Positions 20,900 through 32,932 of a DNA stretch of 64,000 nucleotides are shown here, piece after piece. The DNA comes from Platanthera guangdongensis (lineage: Eukaryota > Streptophyta > Magnoliopsida > Asparagales > Orchidaceae). Positions within the stretch are counted from its first letter, which is position 1. Each line of letters opens with the position of its first letter. A program made the translations under genes and the position numbers. The stretch is taken from positions 216,501-280,500 of the forward strand of contig CM077150.1 of the NCBI GenBank assembly GCA_039583875.1. Direction: 5' to 3'. The notes under the pieces were generated by a model. It ran no database searches. It saw only the letters and a list, made by a program, of their open reading frames with translations, and was not told the DNA's origin.

Positions 20900-22723
20900 T
20901 GAAAGAATTAGTGCCTAACCACCTAGAGGGGGGTGAATAGGTGTACTTTTTCTTTTACTTGTAAGGCAGAAAATATGTTCTGTAACTTAAGCAGAAATTG
21001 TAAATTCTACTACTACACAACACAGCAATCACAGAAATAATTCAACACAGAGTGCACACAGATTTTTATAGTGGTTCCACAAGGTCTGGGTATATCCACT
21101 TTCCCCCTTCGCCTATCTAGCAGTGTACTAGATTCAGCCTAACTTCTGCACTTCTCCTCAGATCCTCAGATCTTACAGTAGCTCAGAACCCAAACTAGGT
21201 TCCTACAACTCAGAGTGTCCTCACTCCTACAACTCAGGCAAACAGCCCTACCTCAGCCTTCACCAAGGCCTACACTCAGAGAACACAATCTCTTATAACT
21301 CAGGCACAAAAGCCCTACCTCAGTCTTCAACAAGACCTACACTCAGAGATCTAAATCTCTTACACTCAGCCTTTATAAAATAGGCTTACAGCTCAGATCT
21401 ATATTAGATCTTACAGAAATGTTATTAGACAAAGTTTATGACCTCTACCCTGAAAGAGAGAGATGGGATAGATGGCTTCTTGATGAGTTTTTGAAAGAAC
21501 TTAGCAGAGATCAACCTCCCTTAGCTTTCTTCAAAGCTTCTTGAATCTGAACTCAGTAGGGTTGAATCTCTTGTGAAGTTGATCTTCAATCAGCTTCTAA
21601 CTTGAGATCCAGATCTCAATCTGAATCTTCCTTGACAGCCTGGTTCAGCAACTGCTCTTCTTAGAAGGAGCTCTCTCTCCAAATACTTAGATCTTCTATC
21701 GAAGGTCTTCTTCTTTTTGTGTTGATTTGAATCTGTATTCTTCAATTATTGGTCTTCTTAAAATCATCTCTTTATATAGTCTTCCTCCATAGTAACCGGC
21801 TGATCCGGTTTCTAACGAACTTCTGACAGCTCTGACAGTTGCAGTAGACCGGTTGAAATGACAGTTGTCAAGTCATCCAGTCACTTCTTGAAAATACTGT
21901 CTCTGTTTGAAAGTGTCGAGACTGATCTTCATTATGTGTCGACACAAATAGACTAAGTGTCGACACAAGTGAACTAAGTGTCGACACATGCCTTGGTGGT
22001 GTCGACATAACTCCTTTGTTGTTGTTAATACTTCTCGACACAGCCTTCTGTTGAATGTGTTGACACTGATTCTGTGTGTCGACACAAATTCTTCTTCTTT
22101 AATTCTTAGTTGAATTATGCTGTGTGTCGACACATCTTCTTTGTGTCGACACAAATACTTCTTCTTTAATTCTTAGTTGAATTCTGCTGTGTGTCGACAC
22201 ATCTCTTTTGTGTCGACACAAATACTTCTTCTTTACTTTAACTTTGTTGAAACTTGCTGTGTGTCGACACGAGTCCTGTGTGTCGACACAGTTGATGTCG
22301 ACAATGCCTTCAATGTGTTGACTCAGCCTCCTGATGTCGACACATTTGATGTCGACTAAGCTTCTCTGGGTGTCGACACTGCCTCTAAGTGTCAACATAA
22401 TTTATGTCGACTATTCTCCACAGTGTGTCGACACTGCCTGTATGTGTCGACACATTTCTTCTAGTGTCGACTCTACCTTTCCCGGTGTCGACACAATTTA
22501 CTCCAAGTGTCGACACAGCTTTTCTCCAGTGTCGACACAAGTCTTCATAAGTGTTGACACTGCTTCTCTAGGTGTCGACACATGGAAGAAATTTTTCTGC
22601 ATTTCCTGTAATTACTTAACCTGCACATATAGACTCAAAACACATCAAATACACCTTGATGCATATCATTGAGTATGGTGAGGCTTTTTCAAATCTGGTA
22701 CACATTTTCCAATATACTCAACA
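20900..22723 (-). repeat. 3' LTR of SIRE-like element
   Basis: This aligns end to end with 45764-47594 at an offset of about 24,864 bp. On the minus strand it begins TGTTGAGTA right after a polypurine tract. The half nearer that start (21919-22590) is packed with GTGTCGACAC palindromes. Confidence 0.95.
21919..22590. repeat. array of GTGTCGACAC palindromes in the 3' LTR
   Basis: About 26 perfect or one-base-off copies of the 10-bp palindrome GTGTCGACAC (core GTCGAC, a SalI site) are spaced roughly 15-50 bp apart by T-rich spacers of varying length. Most deviations are GTGTTGACAC or GTGTCAACAT, as expected from C-to-T change at the central CpG. The spacers contain no common longer unit, although 22085-22150 and 22150-22215 are a local 68-bp duplication. 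Confidence 0.9.
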
Positions 22724-22740
22724 ATCTCCCCCTATTTGGA
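22724..22740 (-). other. polypurine tract of the SIRE-like element
   Basis: On the minus strand TCCAAATAGGGGGAGAT directly precedes the 3' LTR start. This is the primer for plus-strand DNA synthesis. Confidence 0.85.
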
Positions 22741-23104
22741 GAAGTCATAACTTTTAGTCAATGATATACACCATACATAACAAATACACATTATGATGTA
22801 TAACAACAATATATGACAGGGTAAATACTTAAACAAAACATATAAAACAAAGCATCTCAGAATAATAATAATGCTAACACAGAACAAACATTAAACATGT
22901 TTTGCTTCAAGTACAAAGGTTTTTTTTATCAAAAGTTTACATGAATTTTAACACAAGTGATTACAAAGTTGTAAACTTAAGAAAATCTAAACTAAGGCTG
23001 CTCTGATTCCTTGATGACAATGTCCTTGTCAGATTGAATCTTGGCTTGAACTGGAACATCAGAGTCATCAACTGCTTCTTGCCCTTTTGATCTTTCTTTT
23101 TCAG
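22741..23104 (-). other. 3' untranslated region of SIRE-like element
   Basis: This AT-rich DNA lies between the stop of the third ORF and the polypurine tract. No gene is seen. Confidence 0.6.
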
Positions 23105-25692
23105 CTATTCAGCCCTTATCTTTTGTCTTTTAAAATAATGATAAGGCATTAGGAAATACTTGCTAGGCTCCTGTGCATTAGGAGGTAGCTTCCCAAGTTT
23201 TGCCTTCCTTCTGTACTGAATTATGGTCTCTTGTCTAGCTTCATGTTTTCTCCATTCTTGTTTAGAGTACCATTTGCCCCTATCTATAGTATTGTCTTTT
23301 ACTGCTTTCCAAGCAGTCAGTATAATATTTCTAGAAGTTGGGCTCCACTGTTCAAAATCAGGCCTTAACTCTGTCTGTTCTCTAAATCTCTTCTTACACA
23401 AAAGAGTTTCTTGCTCTTTCAAAAATGCCTCTGACACAGGCTTGTTTACTTTCTCAATGATCACATTTTGAGCACCTTCAGGAGGGCTGTACATGGACTG
23501 TATTTCATGATGTATCATTTCAAAATCTACTGGAGGATAGATAACTTGGGCAACTTTAGCTTGTTCACCTCCAAAAAGAGCAGGATGTATTTCAGATTCA
23601 GCCACAATGTCATCATCACACAGGGGTGGATATCCAAGTGTGGCTCTGATGCTGTTGGAAATCCATTTAGCATGGTCAGATCCAGCTTTGACTAAAACCC
23701 TCTCCCCCTTTATGACTTCTCTGGCTACATGATCTCTGAGATCATCCTTTTGGAATCTGACTTGTTCATCCATGAAATTGACATCATCTTTATAGAATGC
23801 CTTTAATTTCAGTAGCTGTCCAGAAATAGTGTTTTGAGATTCTTCAATAGCAGTTTGGACAGCAGCTACTCCTTCTTGTAATTGTTGGACAAATTCTGCC
23901 TTGTCTGTAGCCCTTTCTGCAGCCTGTGCAGTAGCAATATTCTTCATCTCTGTGACAATCACATTATGTGATTCTGTGAGATTTTCATTCATTCTGATTT
24001 GATTCTCTAGTACATAGTCTTGCTTAAGAGCTATGTCATCAATTTGAGTCATCATCTTTTCCTGATGTGTAGCTAGATATACTACAGCATTTCCACCCTT
24101 GTGGAAACAATCAGTCATTTCTTTCTTATTTTGATTCACTTCAAATCTAATTGACTTTATATCTGTTGCCAAGGAGAGTTGGAGATCTTTATGTGTCTCA
24201 TCTATGTATTTCTCCATGGCAATCCTTTGCCCATCCAACTTCACTTGCATAGAAATTAACAAAGAATTATAATCAAATGTTGGGGCAGGCTGTGGAGCTA
24301 GCTTTGGCTTCTCCTTTTGAACACCATAAGCTTCCTTTTCTATGCTTGAACCTCAGCAGCATTCTCAGATTCTGAGGTACTACCTATGTCAACTCTATCC
24401 TTTGGACTAGGGGGCACTTCTTGTGCAGTCTTAGGTAGCTCCCCCTGAGTCCTTTGCTCCTCATTATCATTTCTAGCAGTCTCCCCCTGAGACTTTACAT
24501 GCTCCCCCTCAAGATCTACCTTCTCCCCCTCAAGAACTGCTTTCTCTCCCTCAAAATCAGTCTGTAACAAATCAGGGAACAACTCTTCTAGAGTAAACTC
24601 CTGTTGAGTCGGGATTGGAGAGTTTCTTATTTCTGGAGCATCTGCAACTGCTGATGTATTCTCCAAGAGTACATCTTGTGGTTGATTGTGTAACTGAGTT
24701 GTCTGAAGAATTGTTTGTGTTGTCATTTCACTGTCTAAGTAAGTAGGCACTTCCTCATGGTGAGGCTCCCCCTGGAGTGGATCTTGGTGGATGGGGCTAG
24801 CAGATGGTTGCTCCCCCTGCCTCTGTGCATCTTCATTTCTTGTTGGTGACTGTCCAGCATTTCCAACCACTTCATCATCAGAACTAAAAACTACTTGCTC
24901 CTCTGAGCTACTTGATGATTCAGGAGCCATTATGTCTTTCTTCTTCTTCTTCTGTGGAGGAACTTCCTTCTCTAGAGTAGGCATGTCCTTTGTTAACACT
25001 CTATTCCATCTTGAGATTATTCTAATATTCATCCTCCTCATATGGTTAATTTTAGAACCAGCAGCTTGGTTCATGACTTCTGGGATAATTCCAGCTAAGT
25101 ACAAACTTATAATCCTACCCAGATTGGGCTTCTTCAGACTTTCCTTAATCTTCTCAAACATCACTGCTGACCAATCAGTTTTTAGTTTAAAGATGATTCT
25201 TGTCATTAAGTTGAACATGTGAGCTGATATCCTATCATGTCCACCTGGCTTGCTCAGAATCACCTTCCCTACCACTTCAGACAAGAACTTGTCTTGCATA
25301 TTCATGTCTTTCCTGTTAAATACTGAGCCAATTTTCATAGTGGAATCTAGTCCACACCATTGCAGTGTCTCCCTTATCTTTGATGCATGTACATCTTCCT
25401 CTTCTTTAGTTTTTGGTAGATGTAGAACTTTCCTTAGACTTTTCTGGGTGACTTTCACCTTGACTCCATGGACTATGGATCGAATTTTTAGTCCAGTGTG
25501 ATCTAGGGTTGCAGCACTAAAGAATTCGAGTACTTACTTCTTCCAAATCTTGATTGGCTCAGAAACTATATACTCCAACCCAGTCTCAGCAACTAGGGTT
25601 ACAACACCTTGAATTTCTGGTTTCGCTTCATCAAATGCATTCCGTACCAGTTCGTAACCTTCATTTATGTTCTCTTCAAGTTTTGACGTCAT
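23105..25692 (-). pseudogene. third ORF of the SIRE-like element (env-like position), coiled-coil protein, broken
   Basis: This large frame follows pol, where SIRE/Maximus elements carry an extra ORF called env-like. The likely start is the ATG at 25692. An in-frame TAA at 25534-25536 interrupts it after 52 codons. The frame then runs to a stop at 24340 and, after a one-base frame change between 24262 and 24342, on to 23105. The N-terminal third is a basic, compact domain. The middle (about 24420-24930) is low-complexity, rich in Ser, Glu, Gln and Pro with a poly-Lys stretch. The C-terminal part (about 23700-24260) is a long heptad-like coiled coil ending in a basic tail. I see no clear signal peptide or membrane segment, so a membrane-envelope role is not supported by the sequence. 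Its function is unknown. Confidence 0.75.
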
Positions 25693-25764
25693 TAGGGTTT
25701 TGAGAAAATTTGAATTTAGATGAGAGAGATGTGGACACAAAGTTTTGGTCTCGAAACTATTGAA

Positions 25765-26155
25765 AGTGTGTCGACAAACAATGTTGAAGACATATTTATA
25801 CCTTTCTAAAAACGAAGGTGAAAAGGCACGTCAAAATACTCTAAATGTGTCGACACTGTTGAAAAGTGTCGACACTATCTACTTAAATCTCAACAACTAT
25901 GTTGACTACTATGTGTCGACACTAATATAGTCGACAGAATATATGTGTCGACACTTATACCTCTGCGTTCGACGATTAGTCGAAACTCTACTCTATGAAA
26001 TTTATATTGAACTTAAGTGTCGACACATACTCTGTATTTGTCGACACTAATTCTCTAAAGTGTCGACACAGACTTTCTAGATGTGTTGACATCATTTCTC
26101 TGGAATGTCGACACCACTTCTATGTGTCGACACAGACAACTCCTTGTGTCGACAT
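25765..26155. repeat. second GTGTCGACAC palindrome array, between pol and the third ORF
   Basis: About 14 copies or near-copies of the same 10-bp palindrome found in the LTRs occur in the non-coding spacer between RNase H and the third ORF on the minus strand. Outside the LTRs this is the only other cluster in the window. Confidence 0.88.
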
Positions 26156-26182
26156 CATTTTACTTAGCCAATTTTACTAAAC

Positions 26183-26924
26183 TATTCTAAGTTCAACATT
26201 CCTAATTCAATTTTAAACTTATTGAATTTAGTTTCATCAAGAGGCTTAGTAAACATATCAGCAATCTGATTATCAGTTTTAACATATTCTAATGAAATGT
26301 CTTCCTTCTCTACATGTTCTCTAAGAAAATGGTATCTAATTTCTATATGCTTAGTCCTACTATGTGAGACATGATTATTAGCTATAGAAATTGAACTTGT
26401 AGAATCACAAAGTAAAGGTGTTTTACTTACTTGAATATCATAGTCTACTAGCTAGTGTTGAATCCACAAAAGTTGTGCACAGCAGCTTCCTGCAGCAACA
26501 TATTCTGACTCAGCTGTGGAAATTGCCACACTAGTCTGCTTCTTACTGCTCCAAGACACCAGCCTACCTCCTAGAAATTGACAGGTTCCTGTAGTACTTT
26601 TTCTATCTTCCTTACAACCTGCAAAATCTGCATCTGAATATCCTGTTAGTAGAAAATCTCCATTCCTCGGTACCAAAGGCCTAGATAAGGTGTGCCCTTT
26701 AGATATCTCAAAATCTTTTTTACTGCAGTAAGATGAGATTCTTTGGGGTATGCTTGGTACCTAGCACAGACACATGTAGCATACATGATATCTGGTCTAC
26801 TAACAGTCAAATATAGAAGGGAGCCAACTATCCCTCTATACAAAGTTTCATCTACAGGTTTCTCTGCATCATCTTTGCTAAGAGACACACTTGACCCCAT
26901 AGGAGTTCTCATGGTAGTGGATGA
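26183..26924 (-). pseudogene. SIRE-like pol, 3' part: end of reverse transcriptase and RNase H
   Basis: On the minus strand this continues the reverse transcriptase cut by the Tekay insertion: RPDIMYA and YLKGTP motifs near 26820 and 26700, then RNase H with SDADFAGC (about 26640) and AESEYVA (about 26500). A one-base frame change lies between 26646 and 26676 and an in-frame TAG at 26452-26454. The frame can be followed past it, through a SRTKHIEI motif, to about 26183. Confidence 0.88.
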
Positions 26925-29900
26925 TGTAACATTCCATGTTACTTCTGGACCCCTCAACTTAGATTGGGTTAGGCATGAGGTGAGACCTAAGGGGATCAAC
27001 TAGGTTTGACCCTAGATAGTGGGTAGTGGCCATGTGGAGCCCACTATAGGACCAAGTCAAACTAGGTCAAACTAACCTAATTAAGGACCCTAGCCACACC
27101 ATGACCCCACCACATTGCCCTAACCCTAAAAACAATCTAAGTGGACCCTAGGGTATGTCACTGGGTCAACATTTTGACCCCAGTTGACCAAGGTCAACCT
27201 TGGGCTTAATTTGGTCAAACCCACACCTATAGGCCTAATTAACCTAAGTGGGGCATCCCCTTGACCCAAACCAAGTTGGGTGGTGCCACTAGACCCATTT
27301 CCACCAAGTGGGGTCAGTCCACCCACCATAGTTGACCAGTCAACCCTAAAAGTCAATTTGGTCAACAAATTGACCTAAAGAGTGAAATGAAGGCCAAGTC
27401 AAGTTCCCTTGGACCAAGCCCACTAAACTTGGCCCAAAGTCAGCCCAAGTGAACAAGACCAACCCTACCCCTCTAAATCAGGAGAGAGAATGCATGCAAG
27501 GGGGTAAAATTGGAAATCTTAGGAGAAGAGGAGAGAGAAAGAGGAATGAAGGGAATAATGGCCACATGGCCACCCCATCAGCTGGTTTTGGCTGCCCAAA
27601 AACAGGTGGCTGACTTCCCCTCTTCATTTCCAGCAGAATTCCTGAGTTGAGAGCCACATGGCACCATGGGTGAAGCCTCCAAAGCTCAAACCGAGCTCAC
27701 CTTGGAGTTAACTCCACTTATAGCCCACCTCAGTCCAAACAGACCCCTCCATTAGCTTCAGAAGGTCCAGAGGAGTGGAATTCGACTACCTACACATGGA
27801 GAACGGTGGAGAATGCAATTTTCGGGGAGGAGCTCGCCGGCGCACCACCACCACGGCAAACCGCCGCCTGACCCGCAGCCAAGCCCCGATTATGGTGCGT
27901 TTCACTTCACCTCTACCCGCACTAGCTTCTTAGATCAAATAGGCGAGAGATCGGGCTCAATTGAGCCCGATGCCATGTGAAAAAATCTAGAAATTTCTAA
28001 GTTTTTGAAACCGCTCGGGATCGCCGTCGCCGCCGTCTCCCGCCGCCCCATCGCCGGGAAATGATAGCCACCACCACCGTGAAGGTGATGGCACCATTGG
28101 CCGGAGGTGGCGACGCCTCAGCTGGCCGGAAACCGCCGGCAAAGTCGCTCCAGGTCGGCTCAATCTCAGCCGTTGGCTGGAGGTAGACGATGAAGGGATC
28201 CCGTCGATTCATGCTTTAAGATTCGTGCGCCGTTTATTATTATAAATCAGATTAATAAATGAATAGTAACATTTCTGTCACACATATTCAGTATTGTTGC
28301 ATGTTAAATTTAGGCCTCTTAGAGGCATTTCCAGAGCTTAGGCCCTTAATGAAAGTTGTAGCCTAGGGTCTTACCTTTAAAATGCCACCCTAAACATACA
28401 TTTTGGTGTAGGGTACAGCCCTGTAGGACCTTTCTCCTAGGATTGGTCCTAGACTAGGTCAAAAATTATATTGAGTGCCCTAGTCTCAATGTTAGTCACC
28501 ATGATCCCAAATTTTGGGCACATGCATTATTAGGGCTTACTTACCTCCTGCCAAAATTTAGGAATTTTTAGAAAACATTTTCCTATAGTTTTTGGTAAAA
28601 TGTTAAAATTTAAATTAATGGTATATATGGAGTTCTACTCCTTCCCATGGCCCCAAATTTTGGTGGTGGGTCAGTGGGGTCACCCTTGGTGCATGATAAA
28701 ATTTTCAGCACCTTGGGATCACTGCATGTGGGAGAATCCACTTGCATGTGCTAGCCTATGTTAAGGCTTGGTGTGCAAATAGCAAAAATGCAAATTTGTG
28801 TATTTAGCCCAATGGTGACATGCAAGTGTCATGAAATTATTTCCAGTGGTTCATTAGGGTAAATTTCACCCTTCAAATTAATATTGTAATTTTTGGAATC
28901 AAAATTCCATTTATTGGAATTTACTTTATAAATAGCTATTTTGGAATTTAAAATTTGAAAATAGGATTTATTTAAGAACAAATCCAAACAACATTACCAA
29001 GGCATAGATTACATCACACTTGACCTAGGAAAATTATGATTTCTCTGTTTTGAAGAACCTTGGAGTAGATACCCTAAAATTTCCCATTTTACCCTTATCT
29101 TGATAATTCTTGAAATGATATATATATACCTCTGAAAAATTTGGGATTTATTCTACTGTCATAAAATATTGTTATTAGTTTATCATGAATTTCTCAGAAT
29201 TTATTGGATACATTACTTGTGTTAAACTAGTACAATGGCATTTTGGTAAATACCTTAAAATGGAATCCCATAGGCCATCTTACATTCAATTTGGATGAAT
29301 CTCTGCCAATAGCCATAATTTAGTGTCTTAAAGGCTCTGTAAATTTTCTGGAATTTTTGAATATGTAATGCTCATACTTCATGTGTAAAATGGAATTTAT
29401 GTGGGATTGTAATTAAATAGAAAATGACAATAAATAATTTAAGGAAAATTGTGAAATTTTGAAGACAGCAATATTTGGACAATATACATCTCAGGAAAAA
29501 TTCCCTAAGTCAGTGGATGCTTAATTAAATCACTTCATGTGTAAAGTGGCCGAGCATTTAAATTAAGAGAATTAATTAAATGACCATTTGACCCGGAAAA
29601 ATTATGAGAATCCTTAGGGTAGATCCCATAGTCCATAATACCTTAGGATAAATATTTAGAGGCAAGATGCCTTAAGTTTTGGAAGATCACATTTCTAGGG
29701 TAGACATAGGTCATGGTCTGCATATAACACAAATAGGTCTTGCCTTAGGGAATTACCAGGGGATTGATTATCGGCAGAAATAAAAGAGAGTTCAACATGA
29801 GTGGCCCTGGTGGGTAGAGTTGTCTTAGTGAGGGATCAAAAGTGCAAGTCTTGGTCATCAACTGGAGTGGGGGATCGGCGGAAGACCGTCGGTACCCGGT

Positions 29901-31619
29901 AACACCTTAAGTCACTAGGGTTATACTTAAGCAATAAGGAGAGCTGGGGAGATACATGGGTAGTCATCAACTAAAATAAGTATCCTTGCGAAAGGGAACG
30001 CTGGGCGTAATCCCAACACAGTTCCTAGTGCCCCTTGAGAGCCCTTCACAAGGAATACCGGGGGCAGTCCTGGGATTAACCATAAATCTCTAAGTATAAT
30101 AAACCGTAGACAAGAGTAGCTTAATAGGTTAGGACATGGTTGTACCTTCTCGCCCGTGTTTTGGGTTGGAGAGTTTCATGATATATGCTCACCCGTTTAG
30201 GGTTGGAGGGAATTGACATAAAGGCACTAATGTGCGTTCTCACCCGGGTTTGGGTTTGAGGGATTCGGGACGGGTTTTGGTCCTGCGAGCGGAAGGCTCG
30301 GTGTGAATTACTTGCATGTGCATAAATATCGTGGCGGGGCATGCGGTACTGGCCGTTCGTCACACCGATGGCAGTACGGTGCACCAGGCGGTTGTGGGAG
30401 TTAGAGGGGCCAGTGGGTTGTTTTACACTGCGGTCTGGAGGACGACCCCCGATAACACACATCCGACCCAACAAGACTGACGGGTTTGTCAGCAAAGTAC
30501 GTACGCGGGACTCTAGAGTGCACCTTGGACGTGTACAGAGGCGTATGAGAGGGGTCTAAGGCTTGGTAGTGTGCATACCGGTCTAGAAGCGGAGACGCCC
30601 GCTCCGCTGCTGCCGTAGCCACAGCGGTGGTACCCGAGAGTGATGCTAGCTCTCAAAAAGTGGGAACTAAAGGTCTGTGATCACAGAGTCGTTGTGTGTG
30701 AGTTGCACTTGCATGCGCATAAAATTGCATCATATCATTCATTCATATTAGGTCATACGCTTCATAGATCCTTATCATATAAATTAGTATGGGCTCTTTT
30801 ATATGATAAGTTAAATTTCCTGGAAATCCTAACTTATATATTTGTATGGGCATTTATATAAGTTAGGGTACGTTTGTAATGATAGCTTAGTGGTAGCTTA
30901 GCTTATTTTGTACATACTGCTGTTGCTTTACTTTCCTTTACTGCACCGTACTTACTTACCTACTACTTGTACTGTACTTAGCATTGCTAGAGTAGAATTT
31001 CATTACTTAGTACCACTTTAGATAGATATTGTCACCTGCTTCCATTTTGCTACCCCTTGTTGTCCTCCGCTTCGTCCTTCCGCCCGGTGCCTAGGAGCTG
31101 CGGGGCGAGGTGCGGAGGAAACGACTTAGTCTTTTTGACTAATGGTCGGTGACCAACTATTTTTAGGAGCCCGTGGAGATGGAGCACCAGCACGTCGAGG
31201 AGGCAGGACATGAGGAGCAGATACCGCTTCAGCAGGCTACCACTACTACTGTGCGTCCTCAGGTGGGACGAGACTTGATGTTCTAGTTTAGCTTCCGCAC
31301 TTATGATTTTGTGAGAGAGAGAGATTTTGATGTACTGGGCATAAGCCCTTTTTACTCTTTCTTTTGTACTATTCTGTGGACTGTTGATGTACTATTCATC
31401 TCTTTTATATGATTGCACTGTGACTTGTGGACTGATGGTATTTTATACTCATTTTTACTTCTTATTTCTCATATTGGCCTACAGGTTTATGATCGTACTA
31501 GCCGGCAGAATCGGCGTGTTGCGGTGTCGACTAACCCGTGAGTTAGTGCCACCGTAAGACGGCGGTTCTGGGCATAAGATCCGGTAGCCCTCCTTGGTAA
31601 GGGGGAGGGGGGTCTTACA
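26925..31619 (+). repeat. 5' LTR of the Tekay-type element
   Basis: The 4,695-bp LTR begins TGTAACATTCCATGTTAC, whose first 18 bases contain the inverted repeat GTAACAT/ATGTTAC around TCC, and ends GTCTTACA. The small ORFs inside appear identically in both LTRs, on both strands, and lack any known domain, so none is called a gene. Confidence 0.97.
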
Positions 31620-31622
31620 AAC

Positions 31623-31630
31623 TGGTATCA
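31623..31630 (+). other. short primer-binding site of the Tekay-type element
   Basis: TGGTATCA starts three bases after the LTR. It matches the first eight bases of the initiator-tRNA-Met complement, then diverges (CTTGAA rather than GAGC). Confidence 0.65.
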
Positions 31631-31750
31631 CTTGAATAACGATCATATGAGAAAGAAGTCCACAACATGGGACCACCCCCGCCCGAGCATTAGTTTGCGG
31701 ACAAACTATGCAGCGGAAGCAGTGGTGTGCCCATGTGTAAAGTCACATAA

Positions 31751-32932
31751 ATGGTCCACGAAGTACAATGTGTTAGGCCGGTTTTGATTTTTAACCTTAC
31801 CTTTATGCAACCTCCACAGGTCGCAGCGCCGCAAAATGTGGCTCCTCCACCTCCAGCTTCCACTCCATTCTTACATACGGAGATGGGGCAGACCCTGACG
31901 GCGATTTTGGATGCCTTTAGAGCCCAGCAAGTCCCGGCCCCACAGCCAAACCCGGGGTCGAGCTGGCTGAGTGCATTCAAGAGCCTGTCCCCACCGACGT
32001 ACCGTGGGACAGAGGATGCAGTGAAGACAGAAGAATGGCTGGAGGCCATACACGAGATCTTAGCGGGCATCAGCTGCCCAGTCGGCCAGGCAGTACCTCT
32101 AGCCACCTCCGTGCTAGAGGCCCACGCGAAGAGATGGTGGAAGTCAGTCCGGGAGACTACTTATGCGGACTTTGAGTTGTCAGAGATTTCTTGGGAGGAG
32201 TTTGGCGATGTGTTCCTGGAGCACTTCGTCTCTACTACGGACAGGGATGCTTTGGAGGAGAGGTTTTTGAACCTCAAGCAGGGGACCAGATCTGTGATAG
32301 AGTACCAGAGGGAGTTCTCCCACTTGGCCAGGTTCGCGGGGATTCAGGACACCGACGATAGGAGGTATGCGAAGAGGTTCTACCGGGGCCTCAGGGATGA
32401 TCTGAGGCAGGCTCTGTTATTCATTTCTCGTGGCACATCCAGACAGATCATCGAGATGGCGAAGAAGCTGGAGGCTGACCAGCTGATGGTGCGAGCCGGA
32501 GGGAAGAGACCATTTGATGGATCGACGTCAGGTGAGAGCAGTAGGGGCTCTCAGAGGGGCAGGACCATTGGATACAGGAGGGGTGGGGGACGTCGCCGTC
32601 CCAACTTCAGGCAGGAGCAGGGGCCTCCTCCAGCTTTGGCTCCCCCACCTCTACAGATGCACGATCCGAGGAGACAGGATGACCGAGGCCACCGACAAGT
32701 GGTTTGTTATGGATGCCGCCAGCCAGGGCACATCAGGTCGGAGTGCCCGCATCGATTCCATCCCCCTCCTCCTCCTCCACCTCCAGTGGCCCCCGTACAG
32801 CAGGGCCGAGGACGAGGCCGAGGACGAGGCCGAGGCCGGGGATATCATGGCAGGAGGCGCGAGCAGGAGCAGATATACGCCTTGGACCTCACAGAGCCGA
32901 GAAATCCCGAGGAGGTCATTACAGGTACTTGA
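31751..32932 (+). CDS. Gag of the Tekay-type element
   Basis: The capsid/nucleocapsid precursor assembles cytoplasmic particles and packages element RNA. It has 393 codons from ATG 31751; a second ATG at 31805 begins the Pro/Gln-rich N-terminus and is an alternative start. Residues about 75-255 form the retrotransposon Gag domain (YRGTEDA, WKSVRETT, LNLKQGTRSVIEYQREF, FYRGLRDDLR). A basic Arg/Gly-rich linker follows, then one zinc knuckle CX2CX4HX4C (CYGCRQPGHIRSEC, about residue 318), a Pro run and a GRGRGRG tail. The frame closes at TGA 32930-32932. An intron-like segment starting at 32925 would instead fuse it in frame to pol. No lesion is seen. Confidence 0.95.
   Translation: MVHEVQCVRPVLIFNLTFMQPPQVAAPQNVAPPPPASTPFLHTEMGQTLTAILDAFRAQQVPAPQPNPGSSWLSAFKSLSPPTYRGTEDAVKTEEWLEAIHEILAGISCPVGQAVPLATSVLEAHAKRWWKSVRETTYADFELSEISWEEFGDVFLEHFVSTTDRDALEERFLNLKQGTRSVIEYQREFSHLARFAGIQDTDDRRYAKRFYRGLRDDLRQALLFISRGTSRQIIEMAKKLEADQLMVRAGGKRPFDGSTSGESSRGSQRGRTIGYRRGGGRRRPNFRQEQGPPPALAPPPLQMHDPRRQDDRGHRQVVCYGCRQPGHIRSECPHRFHPPPPPPPPVAPVQQGRGRGRGRGRGRGYHGRRREQEQIYALDLTEPRNPEEVITGT

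Noticed and set aside
21919..22590. GTGTCGACAC repeats with variable spacers as a CRISPR-like array
   Set aside because: The repeat is only 10 bp and palindromic, spacer lengths vary widely, and the array is duplicated with the LTR.
22099..22672. Cys/Val/Asp-rich small proteins in the SIRE LTRs
   Set aside because: The CVDT and CRH words are translations of the palindrome in different frames.
30121..30861. Four small ORFs present identically in both Tekay LTRs
   Set aside because: They are duplicated because the LTR is duplicated, occur on both strands, and have no domain.
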